A stretch of 64,000 bases of DNA from Ancylostoma caninum (taxonomy: Eukaryota; Nematoda; Chromadorea; Rhabditida; Ancylostomatidae), in the NCBI GenBank assembly GCA_037903475.1, contig JBAJFG010000297.1, forward strand, positions 434,001-498,000. The letters run 5' to 3'. Numbering within the stretch: position 1 is the stretch's first letter; every line of letters begins with the position of its first letter. The notes below the pieces were generated by a model. That model did no database searches. It was not told the origin of the DNA and saw only the letters and a list, made by a program, of their open reading frames with translations. Shown piece by piece: positions 34,962 to 45,585 of the stretch. The position numbers and the translations under genes were made by a program.

Positions 34962-35282
34962 TCATGGCTCAATTCGGTGTTTTGATATTTGTTCTGCTGA
35001 GTTTCCTGCAGACTCGACGACCACAGAGGTATTCAGGAACTGCAGTGAAGCCGATGCCTCTATCGGAACTCGACGAGCTGCGCGACGTTTTTGAGGCTCT
35101 TGTGCAGTCATATTACCGGAAACACTAAAAAGATCAGAAAAAGTTGAAATTACCAATGAATACTCTGTCGGTTTTCCTCGCTGGTTTGTCCATACCTGGC
35201 CTACGTGCGCGCACGATGTCAGCCTTTGAGTGTGAAAGTATTTGATATCTTTTGCGTCAGCTGCGCCTTTCCTACCAACCAA
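34962..35282 (-). CDS. unidentified coding-like segment, left arm copy
   Basis: This 106-codon frame is duplicated at 36,945-37,265 with a single residue change (P to S in RRVPIEASASL). It reads VGRKGAADAKDIKYFHTQ and later EPQKRRAARRV. The same frame continues past one TGA into FAITIDGELHKLENGTVF. I recognise no domain. Doubling by the palindrome explains the similarity, so conservation is not evidence of selection. Confidence 0.3.
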   Translation of the reverse strand: MVGRKGAADAKDIKYFHTQRLTSCAHVGQVWTNQRGKPTEYSLVISTFSDLFSVSGNMTAQEPQKRRAARRVPIEASASLQFLNTSVVVESAGNSAEQISKHRIEP

Positions 35283-35787
35283 TACTTGTTTGTAGACGCG
35301 GAGCGCCGAAAAGATCTTCCACGCCTTCTGAGAATTTTATTTCCTCCTACATTCTTTCAAAAGAAAAGCTATGTTGAGTAAATAATGGCGATGCCAGGAG
35401 ACTTTCACAACTGGATGGTAAGAGAGTGGGAGATAGGTCAGTTAGATGAACTAAAACAAGTGAGGAAGTGTGAACAAATAAAAGATTAAGGATTCAACCA
35501 AAGGAAAAAAAGCAGATGTGATTCTCACTGTAGGTCCAAACTAGCACTTCAGCGTGGCGAGGATATTTTTCTTAGCTGCGAAGACAGTGCGTAGGGGACT
35601 GTGATAGACAAGTTTTGTTTGCTTCGTTGTAAGGTATGTTTGAGCCAAAATAAAATGTGTGCTATTAAATCAGCTATATGTACCTGTGTGATCTAGAAAT
35701 TTCGTAAGTGAAGCTGTGGGCCTGTCGATGAGCGTCACGGTTGAGCCGTGTGCGGTGAACTCACAAAGTAAATGGTATTTGACTGCA

Positions 35788-36417
35788 AGAAGTGGTTGAG
35801 ATTGAGACGACAAGACGACAACATGTGGGAGTAGAGAGAGGCGAAGGCAGAAGCGAAGAGAGCGGTTGCAGCTGCAAAGGCGGGACGACATAGAGCCCCG
35901 TATAAGGAGTAAGATACCGCCGATGAGGAAAAGAAAGTCTATCGCACTGCTAAAGCGAGACAACGCGTTACTGAAGATCTTGGATATGTAGTGCAGATCA
36001 AGGAAAATGACGGACATCTTCTTCATCGCGTTCCTGACATCGATGGCGCCAACACTATCATGCCATGTGCAGAGAAGAGCTGCCTCACCCCCGGATGCCA
36101 GCGATCATCTGCGTGTCAGGACCAGTGCCTCCTATCGAAGAGGAAGAGGTCGCTGCTGCGTTGGCAAGGATGAAGAACGGAAAGTCACCTGGTCCAGATA
36201 ACATTCCATCTGAAATCTGGAAGATAGCAAAAGGTGCAGGGACCCCACGGCTTTCTTCATTCTTCAACGAAATAATAGTTGCGCGAAACTACCCAACTCT
36301 TCCTTTCCTATTCCAGAAATCTGTTAGAAATAAACAGATAAGTCATAAAAATACAGAGATCTTTATTAGGAATGAGGCTTTCAGCGCGTTCTCGGTGCTA
36401 GTTGCCTTTTTCACGAC
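35788..36417. other. spacer between the palindrome arms
   Basis: Unique 630 bp between the inner arm ends; the symmetry breaks at GACTGCA on the left and TGCAGTC on the right. Most of it is an RTE-type retrotransposon fragment. A spacer of this kind is expected when an inverted duplication forms at or near a repeat. Confidence 0.85.
35840..36310 (+). pseudogene. RTE-type retrotransposon fragment in the spacer
   Basis: Frames read YRTAKARQRVTEDLGYVVQI at about 35.94-36.0 kb and EVAAALARMKNGKSPGPDN at about 36.15-36.2 kb, the endonuclease-RT linker and the first RT motif of RTE elements. The endonuclease and most of the RT are absent. Frame breaks separate the pieces. It ends before the right arm begins. 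Confidence 0.75.
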
Positions 36418-36944
36418 TGCAGTCAAATACCATTTACTTTGTGAGTTCACCGCACACAGCTCAACCGTGACGCTCATCGTCAGGCCCACAGCTTCACTTA
36501 CGAAATTTCTAGGTCACACAGGTACATATAGCTGATTTAATAGCACACATTTTATTTTGGCTCAAACATAGCTTACAACGAAGCAAACAAAACTTGTCTA
36601 TCACAGTCCCCTACGCACTGTCTTCGCAGCTAAGAAAAATATCCTCGCCACGCTGAAGTGCTAGTTTGGACCTACAGTGAGAACATTGATGCTTTTCTCA
36701 CACCTTCACATCTGCTTTTTTTCCTTTGGTTGAATCCTTAATCTTTTATTTGTTCACACTTCCTCACTTGTTTTGGTTCATCTAACTGACCTATCTCCCA
36801 CTCTCTTGCCATCCAGTTGTGGAAGTCTCCTGGCATCGCCATTATTTACTCAACATAGCTTTTCTTTTGAAAGAATGTAGGAGGAAATAAAATTCTCAGA
36901 AGGCGTGGAAGATCTTTTCGGCGCTCCGCGTCTACAAACAAGTA

Positions 36945-37265
36945 TTGGTTGGTAGGAAAGGCGCAGCTGACGCAAAAGATATCAAATACTTTCACACTCA
37001 AAGGCTGACATCGTGCGCGCACGTAGGCCAGGTATGGACAAACCAGCGAGGAAAACCGACAGAGTATTCACTGGTAATTTCAACTTTTTCTGATCTTTTT
37101 AGTGTTTCCGGTAATATGACTGCACAAGAGCCTCAAAAACGTCGCGCAGCTCGTCGAGTTTCGATAGAGGCATCGGCTTCACTGCAGTTCCTGAATACCT
37201 CTGTGGTCGTCGAGTCTGCAGGAAACTCAGCAGAACAAATATCAAAACACCGAATTGAGCCATGA
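36945..37265 (+). CDS. unidentified coding-like segment, right arm copy
   Basis: Mirror copy of 34,962-35,282. A possible spliced-leader acceptor, TCTTTTTAG at about 37,108, lies just upstream of an ATG at 37,117. After the TGA at 37,263 the same frame stays open to about 37,430 (FAITIDGELHKLENGTVFSQ). A bounded exon candidate near 37,484-37,540 reads SRPTNLLIPKIDHA between a TTCCAG acceptor and a GTACGT donor. No known domain was recognised; it may be a decayed gene. Confidence 0.3.
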   Translation: MVGRKGAADAKDIKYFHTQRLTSCAHVGQVWTNQRGKPTEYSLVISTFSDLFSVSGNMTAQEPQKRRAARRVSIEASASLQFLNTSVVVESAGNSAEQISKHRIEP

Positions 37266-37784
37266 CACCTCTGTTTCGCTATCACTATTGATGGGGAACT
37301 TCATAAACTCGAGAACGGCACCGTATTTTCACAAGGAGGACTTGTTTCAAGATCGGCCTTATTCGAGAACGACATAATTAGACTGTGGATCGATTTATTG
37401 CCTGCTGCTTATTCATTTTGAATTTTTGTACCCTGAAATTAGCTTATTTCTCACTATTCACTGATTAAAAGTTCATTTCCAGTGGTATCCAGGACGTCAC
37501 GTCCAACTAACCTCCTTATTCCAAAAATTGATCACGCGGTACGTGTCTTTCGCTCTTGTTTGGTTTTTCCTTGTTGGGTTAATTTCAGTTATTGGGGCGG
37601 TCTAAACATGGTTTGAAATTATTTTCTTCTTTCATTCTGTGATGAATCCATTTATAGTGTTGGGGGTGGAGCCAACGTTGTGTTTTGATCTATCCGATCT
37701 AATCAATCAAGGCTCCTATCCCCTTCATTTATCACAATCAATCCTGTTTAAACCCTGTTACCCAGAGTTTGATTCATTCTTGCG

Positions 37785-38045
37785 GTTACCAAACGTTCCA
37801 TGCTCTTCCTCCCGCTCCCAGATCCAACACAGAGGAAGGCTTCCGAGGAAGGAACAAAGAGGTTAAGTGCTCGTAGATCTAGCGAAGTACAGGTTTGTTC
37901 GATCTCTTGTTTTTTTTTCTACAAATTCAGACGACACCAATTGTTAAATTGTCTCTCATTTCAGAAACAGAATAGAAAGAAGCAGTCTCCAAGGGCAACA
38001 CATGCGGCTGGCGATAGTAGTGTCACTATTCGTTTTACCTCCTAA
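37785..38045 (+). CDS. basic, serine-rich coding-like segment (possible two exons)
   Basis: A frame reading PDPTQRKASEEGTKRLSARR meets a donor-like CAG/GTTTGT at about 37,892. After an acceptor, CATTTCAG near 37,965, the frame reads KQNRKKQSPRATHAAGDSS and stops at 38,045. Joining these gives a basic, disordered C-terminus. The same sequence is mirrored at 34,189-34,450. Without an identified upstream exon it remains a candidate only. Confidence 0.25.
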   Translation, partial: VTKRSMLFLPLPDPTQRKASEEGTKRLSARRSSEVQVCSISCFFFYKFRRHQLLNCLSFQKQNRKKQSPRATHAAGDSSVTIRFTS

Positions 38046-38339
38046 TTTTAATTCCAAATTCAGTTAAAATCTCCTTCCTTTTATTCTCTCTCATTTTCGG
38101 AAAATCTTGAGTGTTCGAGTCTCGGAATGATGTGGAATGTAATTTTCAGTCTGTAGTGAGCTCGGCCTTGCTTGTGTGATCTTCTAGAGAAAAGATGGCC
38201 AGATATGTGTATTCATCACACCTGCCACGGATATAACATCTACGAGAAGTAGTGGTTCCAGCTGGCGTTATTAGACATCTCTAGCAAACGCAGCGAATAG
38301 TAGAGTGAAGATTATCGCAGTAGCTCTCCCGCGTGGACA

Positions 38340-38804
38340 TGGCGCCTATGATAAGAACAAAAGACAATTGAAGAAATCGATCTTGCCGGAAAAACAGCTT
38401 CGTTGATGAAACAGAACTTAAAAACTCTGATTCCCGTAATTGAATCGGTCAAGGAACCTTAGCACGGTCCAGCGGCTCACCTAAGGACCAGCTCTGTAGA
38501 TGCGTACAGACTGGCAGTGATAAACGAATACTTCGTTACGCTGCAAGAATACCTTCGTGCCGAAGTCCAGTTTCCGGAGCTTCAGTTAGCCAGTCATTAG
38601 AACAACCGCGATACTTTCAGAGTCCCATCAACATTAAGTAAGACAATGGCACTCCTATGTTGCTGCCGACATGGGACCCTATCGTGGCAGTGCCACCAAC
38701 CAGTTTTTTCAGCAATCTGGGACGCTGAGGAATGGCCGAGGACGCCTGTATGCATTACAGAGCCTCCTCAGCGACAAGGACGTCGCATTCCTTTAGGAGA
38801 GGAA
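38340..38804 (+). pseudogene. retroelement gag remnant and polyprotein end
   Basis: Fragments in changing frames read KTASLMKQNLKTLIPVIESV and AVINEYFVTLQEYLRAEVQF, gag-like helical sequence. The segment ends QRQGRRIPLGEEC and stop, typical of the last residues of BEL polyproteins, immediately before a purine tract and an LTR. Most of pol is missing, so this is an internally deleted element. A mirror copy is in the left arm. Confidence 0.55.
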
Positions 38805-39163
38805 TGTTAGAGAAACACATAGTAACTACTAGGTTATATAAGGCTATTTAATATTTATGTCATGACTGTTGCGGTTTTATTTGTTCGTTTGAGTGTGGTT
38901 TTGTCGATTCCCCTGTTGTTTACTCCGTTTTTAGTTGTAATCATTGTTAATCACCTGATCGTTTGTGGTTGGCGAGTGCCCAGCGGCATAAAAGGGTGCG
39001 CTGGCTTGATAGTTGGCTGCATTGTTTTCTGGATTGACGGCTGTCATTTTTTGAGTCGTTTCCTCACCACCGTTCTGGTCCTCATTTGCCCTCCTGGGCG
39101 AAAATGAAGTCCGCTATCGACTCTTGTGTTTTCCTAGTTTGTCGGTAAATCCCCGTTGTTACA
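38805..39163 (+). mobile_element. 3' LTR of a BEL-like element (right arm copy)
   Basis: The 359 bp stretch starts TGTTAGAG and ends TTGTTACA, the TG..CA form of LTRs. It is preceded directly by AGGAGAGGAA, a polypurine tract. TATA-like ATATAAGG and ATAAAAGGG boxes are inside. No matching 5' LTR was found in the arm. The frame 38,862-39,107 inside it is hydrophobic but is considered spurious. Confidence 0.65.
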
Positions 39164-40025
39164 GTAGCCAATTCCAATACCACTTCATCGACATGGGTTC
39201 GTAAGCAGTCAGATATGTCTCAACCACTAGTACTTTAAGAAGTTCTACTGTTGCTAGGCCAGTTATTTAAGGTCTACTTTTCAACTGGGCACGGTGGCCT
39301 GCAATACCATCGAGAAAACATTCCCCACCAACCTGGAATATACGACAACATTCAGAAATAGAGGGTTCACTTCCATCTCGTTGGCCATTCCGGTGCGTTC
39401 ATCAGCCATTCATAGTCAAAAGATCCCGACTGCAATTGATTGGAATATCCACCAGTTCCCTTCGATTAGCAGTAAATCGGTGAAGGTTTTTTTTCGCTGC
39501 AGTTTTGAACCACCTCTATAAATAGTTTACGATCCTCATGATTACGCAATTGTTCCAGGTAGAATCTCGTATATTGGTTGTACAAGCCTCGAAAAGGCAT
39601 CCCGTCCTCCTGAACTTATCACAGGAGTTGAGTGGAGCTGCAGCTGAGACTCTGGATGCCTGCGCTGAGCCGTATTGTTCCACGGGAACAAAAGTAAGGC
39701 TAAATTTAGGCTAATCTGCTTCGACAAATCCATGATTTCGGCGAAGCGGCAGTTGAAAGGTTAGAAACGATGAGTGCCATTGCACAGTAGAGAATGTTGC
39801 TTTCAAACGACTCGAAAACGAGCAAGATCACATTGTATATCCAACTTCTCGACCCTCCTTTAAGTTAGACCTCTATTGTATTACGTAACAACAATTAGAA
39901 CATCAATATGTTCGAAACTTCATCTGACCGCTTCCACAGATCTATTTTGACGTGCTTACGGGCATTTCGTTATTATGAGATCGAATTTCTGCTTATCCGG
40001 AGGCCAAAGTTTGGCTTTGGATATA

Positions 40026-40580
40026 TAGTCTATCCGAAACGACGAGTCCCCTCAGCCGGCGGGAAACGTCGTGGTGGCGCGCCTGCGGCGCGGCCTTCTT
40101 GGCAGCGTACGTCAGATTAATCAGCTGTTGGAGATCAACGCTGCCACGCTCGATTGGCAAAAGGGTGGGTTTTTTCTTTGTTTCTATTCATTCTTGTGGT
40201 TCCTTTCTCGAATATATCAACATATATCAGGCTGCTCGTCTGAAGGTGTTTTGCATGTTTCTTTTTAATTAATTTGGATGTGTCTTTTTGTTGTTCTTCT
40301 GGATGGCAATAGTAGAATCCAAAAAAACATTCAAATAAAAAGGAAACGTTCAAAATGGCCTTAGACAAGCAACGGCCTGACATATGATGATATATCCGAG
40401 AAAGAAACCACAAGAATGAATAAAAACAAAGAAAAACCCACCTTTTTGCCAATTGAGCCTGGCAGCGTTGATCTCCAACAGCTGACCAATTTGACCTACG
40501 CTGCCAAGACGGCCGCGCCGCAGGCGCGCCCCTACCACGTTACCCGCCAGCTGAGGGGACTCGTCGTTTCGGATAGACTG
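40026..40580. mobile_element. palindromic Tc1/mariner-type MITE, copy 3 (right arm)
   Basis: Mirror counterpart of 31,659-32,208. It ends GGATAGACTG at 40,580, and the adjoining TA is the site used by the next MITE. No coding capacity. Confidence 0.88.
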
Positions 40581-40582
40581 TA

Positions 40583-40850
40583 CAGTGGACGGCAATGGCG
40601 GTGGCCCATCTGCGGCCTCGAGAAGGACGCAGCGCAAGCGCGCCGCGCGCGAAGGGACCGTTGTCGTCTGCTGCTGGAATGCTATTTCTACTCGCTTTCT
40701 TCCCGATTTGGTCAAGAATCCTTAAAATCGGGCAGAAAAGCTCTAGATATAGCATAACAGCAGCAGAAAACATTGTTTACGACGCGGGCGGCGCGGTTGC
40801 GCTGCGTTCTTCTCGAGGCCGCAGATGGGCCACCACCATTGCCGTCCACT
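40583..40850. mobile_element. 268 bp MITE inserted only in the right arm
   Basis: The element begins CAGTGGACGGCAATGGCGG and ends CCACCATTGCCGTCCACTG, with TIRs of about 65 bp containing GCCCATCTGCGGCCTCGAGA. TA lies on both sides, and the left arm preserves the empty site (GACTGTATATACATT in right-arm orientation). Insertion therefore post-dates the inverted duplication or occurred on one arm only. The type is Tc1/mariner-like. Confidence 0.93.
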
Positions 40851-42130
40851 GTATATACATTGAGCGTCAAAAGCGGTGCACTTCCCGGGACAACAAATTG
40901 TGGAATTTTTATTTTTATTTTTTATTTTTAGTTGGTTAATTTTCTTGATAGTTAACACCAAATATGATGAACCATTAGGTGTCAACATAAGTCCTTGCGC
41001 TTTTTTTCCAATGCGCTTTTCTCCACCTATTTGTTTTGTTTTAGGTACATGTCATATACGATTTGAAAGAGCTAACCTTCCTCTACAAGAGCGCTGTGAA
41101 GAGCTTTTGTGAAGTAAATAATAGAAATTTGGTCTCTTTGATCAGAGAGAATTCTTTCACGAAGACATGCGAACTGGTTCAGAACAATCGTATGATCTAG
41201 ATGTACTCAATGCTATCAAATAATGAGATGATTCTGCCAAAAGAATCAATTCGCAAGGTTCTGGTCATCTTACCCCATGATAACGTCGGACCTCACTCTT
41301 GCCAGCATCGCCAAATTGGCCCTGCAACAGTTCCATTGATGCTATTTTTCCGCGTATATATTCTACAGAGTTTGCACGTTTAAACAGTATCGGATGCTTT
41401 CCGGTCCCTATTGAATACAAGGAAGAAATGGTATCTTTCCTCGAATTGGCGTTTCTCTTCTCGAGTCTAAAAATCAGCGGAATTAAAGTTTCTGAGAAGC
41501 ACTTGGTGGCAGTATTATAGAGGAGGACAAGCGCTTTCAGAAGATATAGGGCAGGTTTCGGGAAAATGCCAGTGTGGAGGCAAGAATCGTACTGAAAAAA
41601 GCGCAAGGACTTATGTTAAAACCCAATACTATCAAGAAAACCCTAAACTGTCACTACGGCAACGATTCCATCGCGAGTGGCGCGGTAGGGCGGCGCGAAA
41701 AACTCCCATCGACGCCTGCTGTACATTCTTCCCTCACTGAAACAAACTCGCATTCAGTTCAAAAAACCGATCTAGATGCAAAAACTCCAGCAAATTCGGA
41801 AATAGCCATTTAGGGTACATATTATCGTACTTCAGCGGCCTTTCTACCGATCCCAAACACAAAAACATAAATTTCTTGGGGAACCTAGGGGTAAGAGAAT
41901 GAATTTATCAGGGATACCAAGCTCATTTCCCATTGTTGTACCGATTTTATTGGTTTTATCGACTTTTTTTCCAAACTTGCACACAGGGTTTAACGATACT
42001 CTGATCACGAATACGTCAGCTGTTTTGCATTATGAGCTCGATTTCATAGGTTTTCTGCAAATGTGCCTCAATGGTTAGAGGCAGTTTCGGAAATTCTCGA
42101 TGTTTCCGCTAATTACTCGACGTTTTCTTC

Positions 42131-42944
42131 AAATTCTTTGGTATTTGGATCCCTACTTTTCGTAAATTCTGTAAGATGAAAGTAATTAGTGTGAATGCTA
42201 AAACTGCTGCTGCTTGTTTTCGCAGACCTATGATCTAAGCGCTATGGAAGGTCCCGTACCATAGGCAGAGGAATCATAGATTAGGCAGGACTGCTGCCAG
42301 GGTTCTGGCCGACCCTCGATTCTATAGAATCAGTAAGGAGTATGTATAAGAATAGAATTGGCCCTTTCGGAAGCGCGGAAGCTACCACCTCATGCCGGCT
42401 ACCACTTGTATTGACCCCATCGAAAGAGCCCCTGTTTTTTGAAAGAGGGCAGGCCCTCTTATCTAGAAGTGTGCTAAAGAGCAGGTAAAGTGTATAAAAA
42501 GGAAAGAAGAAAAGGAAAAGGAGGGAGGGTTATAACAAAAGAAGGGGGGGGGGTTAAGTAACTGCCTTTGCAGCGGAAGGAATAGTAGGGAAAGTAGGAA
42601 CTATTGTGAAGAATGTATAATTAGAAACAATTTGAAACATTGCCAATAACAACTTGAAACATCGCCAATACACCGAGGTCCCGGATGGATATTGTTGACT
42701 GAGTATCTTACTCAATAGCATACCGTAGTATCTGTACCGTAATGAAAAAATTTTTTGGGAATAAGACACATTCTAAGTCTGGATGGTACATCAACTCAAT
42801 TTGGTTCCAATGGTCGAGTGGTTTTTCTTTTTCCATCTTATACTGTTCTAAAGTACAACGTAGAGACTTCATGAGTTCTATCGTATTATTACTTGGTACA
42901 TATAAGTTTTTAGATGTGAGTGCATTTTAATATATACCATTTAG
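42131..42944. other. region between palindrome and gene A
   Basis: No gene is assigned. A frame near 42.27-42.34 kb reads RTAARVLADPRFYRISKEYV, which looks protein-like but lacks splice support. A 10-G run occurs at 42,544. It may include the gene A promoter. Confidence 0.4.
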
Positions 42945-42945
42945 G

Positions 42946-44141
42946 ATGTCTAACTCCCTTCCTGTAACCGAGAGTTCAAACGAGCGGAAAGAAGCCTTTC
43001 AGGACTCTATTAATGAAAAAGTACTGCTAGAATGGGTAAGGGTGACCGGTTTGCCCAATCCTAGGAAGAAATCTTTTGATCGTATACTTCAACAGTTTGC
43101 TCTAGACATACTAAAGTAAGTATTGAAATTGAATCGTACTAAAATTGCGATCATTAACGAATAGTATTTTTAAGGTATCCAAAAGATAAGCCGCTGGCAT
43201 TTAGCTGGCCTACGGCCGCTGGAATGACTGGAAACATCCTAGCGATGCGGGTACGTTTGCTAGCATGCTTATTAAAGATATTAAATTGTGTTAAGTTAGG
43301 AATTGTTTTGTTTAGGCTAAGGTATCTTACGATTTCTGGCGTCACTTTATCACGGAAGGCCGAGGTCTACTAGCAGAATATAACAAAAGTAACAATCTCG
43401 ATATACGAATCAACCGCGAGCAAACTATAAATGTTTCTGACAATGAACGTTTGGGGTAAGTCAACTTTGGTTTGAGTGAAGTGGAGTATTAAACTGTAAT
43501 TGCATATTTTAGACTGTATATCCGGAAGTTCATCAAAGAAGTGCATGTCCGAGCTAATCGTAAGTGCCCCGAGATAACATTCAAAAAAGGAATACTGAAT
43601 ATTGGAAGAGAATACGTAAGTATTTTAATCGAGCATTGGAAATTTAGTTTATATTATGTACATTTAATCATCTTAATAGCCATAACCTTACAGGCGCTAA
43701 CTCCTACCATGGCGGCCATACAGTTTGGGATTAACTTAGATGAGTGGAATGGCCTCCCCATACAAGAATTGTTATCTTCTAAGGAAAATGATGCCCTAAA
43801 GGTAGCGTGTTAAGGGGATACTGATGATAGTTCAACAAATAATTGTTTCAGAAAGGAGAAGTGAAACCCGGGTCCCTTAGATTGACAGGTGTAAATTTAA
43901 CTAAAAGCTTGAGTACTAAGAATGGCATGGATAATAACAAAGAGAATTTGGAAACGGTAAGCGAAAAAAAGTACAAAGGAATTAATTTGTATTAAATGCG
44001 TTAGAGAGAATTAATAACTAAACTGACTAGTTATAGGGCTCCTCCTCAGCAGAGAGTACAGGGGTGGAGATGGGACGCAAGCGAGTAATAGTCGATGGTG
44101 GCAGCTCCGATAACAATCCTGCAAAGAGTGCTAAAGTTTGA
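42946..44141 (+). CDS. gene A: unidentified 268-aa protein, 7 exons
   Basis: Exons 42,946-43,115, 43,175-43,250, 43,316-43,455, 43,513-43,615, 43,694-43,801, 43,852-43,956 and 44,037-44,141 (TGA) join to 807 nt with no stop. Each intron is 50-80 bp with GTAAGT-like donors and TTTAG or TTCAG acceptors. A splice acceptor one base before the ATG (CCATTTAG) suggests spliced-leader trans-splicing. The protein has an N-terminal charged helix-rich part (EKVLLEWVRVTGLPNPRKKS), a central aromatic segment (YDFWRHFITEGRGLL) and a basic middle. A conserved-looking ALTPTMAAIQFGINLDEW follows, then a polar tail with a basic MGRKRV patch that could be nuclear. There is no signal peptide. I do not recognise the family. 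It is convergent with gene B. Confidence 0.82.
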
Positions 44142-44411
44142 AGGAATATGAACGCCTTCTTGCGAGTTTGAGATAACCGTTTTATTCAGACTATAGAATC
44201 CCTTAAAAAATTTTTTGAACATTATAACCTTCAATCGACGAGCAAATGTGTAAATGAATCTTATACGAATGTGTACTTTAATCAATCAAGAGGTTACGGC
44301 TGCAAAAATCTAAGTTCTCCATATTAGGAATCAACGATAAGAAAATGTGTATTGGAGAACTTACTAAAGACTAAAAATAGCAAAGCTGAGGAACTATAGT
44401 GCGAAAGTAAA

Positions 44412-44536
44412 GAATCAAAGTAAAAAGGTATTACTAGAAGTAGGGCATCAATAATATCAAATTATAAAATCGTTGTATAGAAGCAATGTAAAAAAGTAAT
44501 ATTAGAAGAAGGGTGTCAATAATATCAAATTACAAA
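44412..44536. repeat. imperfect tandem duplication, about 75 bp
   Basis: Two neighbouring copies share TAATATCAAATTA and GTAMTATTAGAAG-type sequence, at about 44,415-44,466 and 44,494-44,535. It lies between the 3' ends of genes A and B. Confidence 0.6.
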
Positions 44537-44571
44537 GGAGTTTTAATGAAACTATAATGAACCAACCTTGG

Positions 44572-45500
44572 TTAGATCGAATTAGTTCTTCCGTTGTTGG
44601 ACCTGAAAAAAGGAGTTTGATTAGAAAACATTGTTAAATTAGAATAGACACAATTTTCAGGAAGAAATGAACGGTTACTAACTTCAATAGTGTACTAGAA
44701 TAAACAGTGGAGGGTGAGAGTATGAGGTAGAATGCACGATGAAGTGAAATAGAACGATGAGAAAAATAGAATCAAGATTTATGCAATCAATGCTTAAAAA
44801 AATCAATAGCAGAAAGGTTGAACAAAAATAACCGTCTATGCGACGGTAGCGACCAATCGGTCGAAGAAAAGACAGCCAAATCTGGCTGGAGGCCAAAGCC
44901 TCAACACAACAAACCCAAAAAACAAAAACACGAACATGGAAGCAAGGTGAGTAAATAAGTAAAAGGAAATAAACCCTAACATGAGGTACTGAATGTTGAA
45001 TGGCTCTGGGTTTCCCTCAAAGATACCATTCAACCTCAGCAACTACAAAAAACAAAAAAGAAAGGAACAAAATACCAATGCTCCGTTTCGTTCCTTCCAC
45101 TATACGGAGACAAAAGTAAAAGAAATAAGACCACCACCGGAACTCGTCAGTAGAGAATGGTGGTCTTGTAAATTAGAAAATGTCAAGAATTAAACCAACC
45201 TGATCTGCTGTAGCATCTTCTTCTTCCTCCTCTTGTTTGTCCTCGCACTCGTGTGGGTCGCTGCTTCGTGTCTGAAACAAAGGATTTTCCAAAACGAAAG
45301 CGAGGCTAAAACGAGTATGGAACACAGAGTAAAAAGGAAGTAGAAGGAGGACAAGAAAGAGTAGAAAAGAGGTAAAAAAAGGAAGGAATAGAAAGAAATA
45401 GTCCCAAAATCATAAAATACGATTTTGTTATTAAAGGTCTGCCCGCCCGTATACGGTGGACTGGCGCGAAATTTGAAAAGGTCACCAATGTTAAGTAGAA

Positions 45501-45585
<85 letters not shown>

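Larger units (their letters stand above)
30196..35787. repeat. left arm of a 12 kb palindrome
   Basis: The reverse complement of this arm lies at 36,418-42,130. Corresponding positions sum to about 72,205 near the centre, 72,227-72,234 through the middle and 72,323 near the outer end, showing only a few indels. Open frames such as 34,962-35,282 and 33,127-33,372 are reproduced with at most a single residue change. About 187 bp at 31,208-31,394 is present only in this arm. Content includes a Tc1/mariner-type MITE, an LTR end and coding-like segments, all in mirror order. Confidence 0.97.
36418..42130. repeat. right arm of a 12 kb palindrome
   Basis: Reverse complement of 30,196-35,787. Arm-specific differences include a 268 bp MITE at 40,583-40,850, absence of about 187 bp present in the left arm, and a 22 bp extra stretch near 36,680. 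The arm ends abruptly inside a MITE whose complete form flanks the left arm. This suggests the left arm is the source and the right arm the inverted copy. Confidence 0.97.

Noticed and set aside
38862..39107. Hydrophobic 81-codon frame, possible membrane protein (mirrored at 33,127-33,372)
   Set aside because: It lies wholly within the putative LTR with TATA-like boxes, and the hydrophobicity reflects T-rich sequence.
30196..42130. The large palindrome as a pure assembly artefact
   Set aside because: Arm-specific MITE, 187 bp and 22 bp differences show the arms are distinct sequences. A false join of two haplotypes still cannot be excluded without reads.
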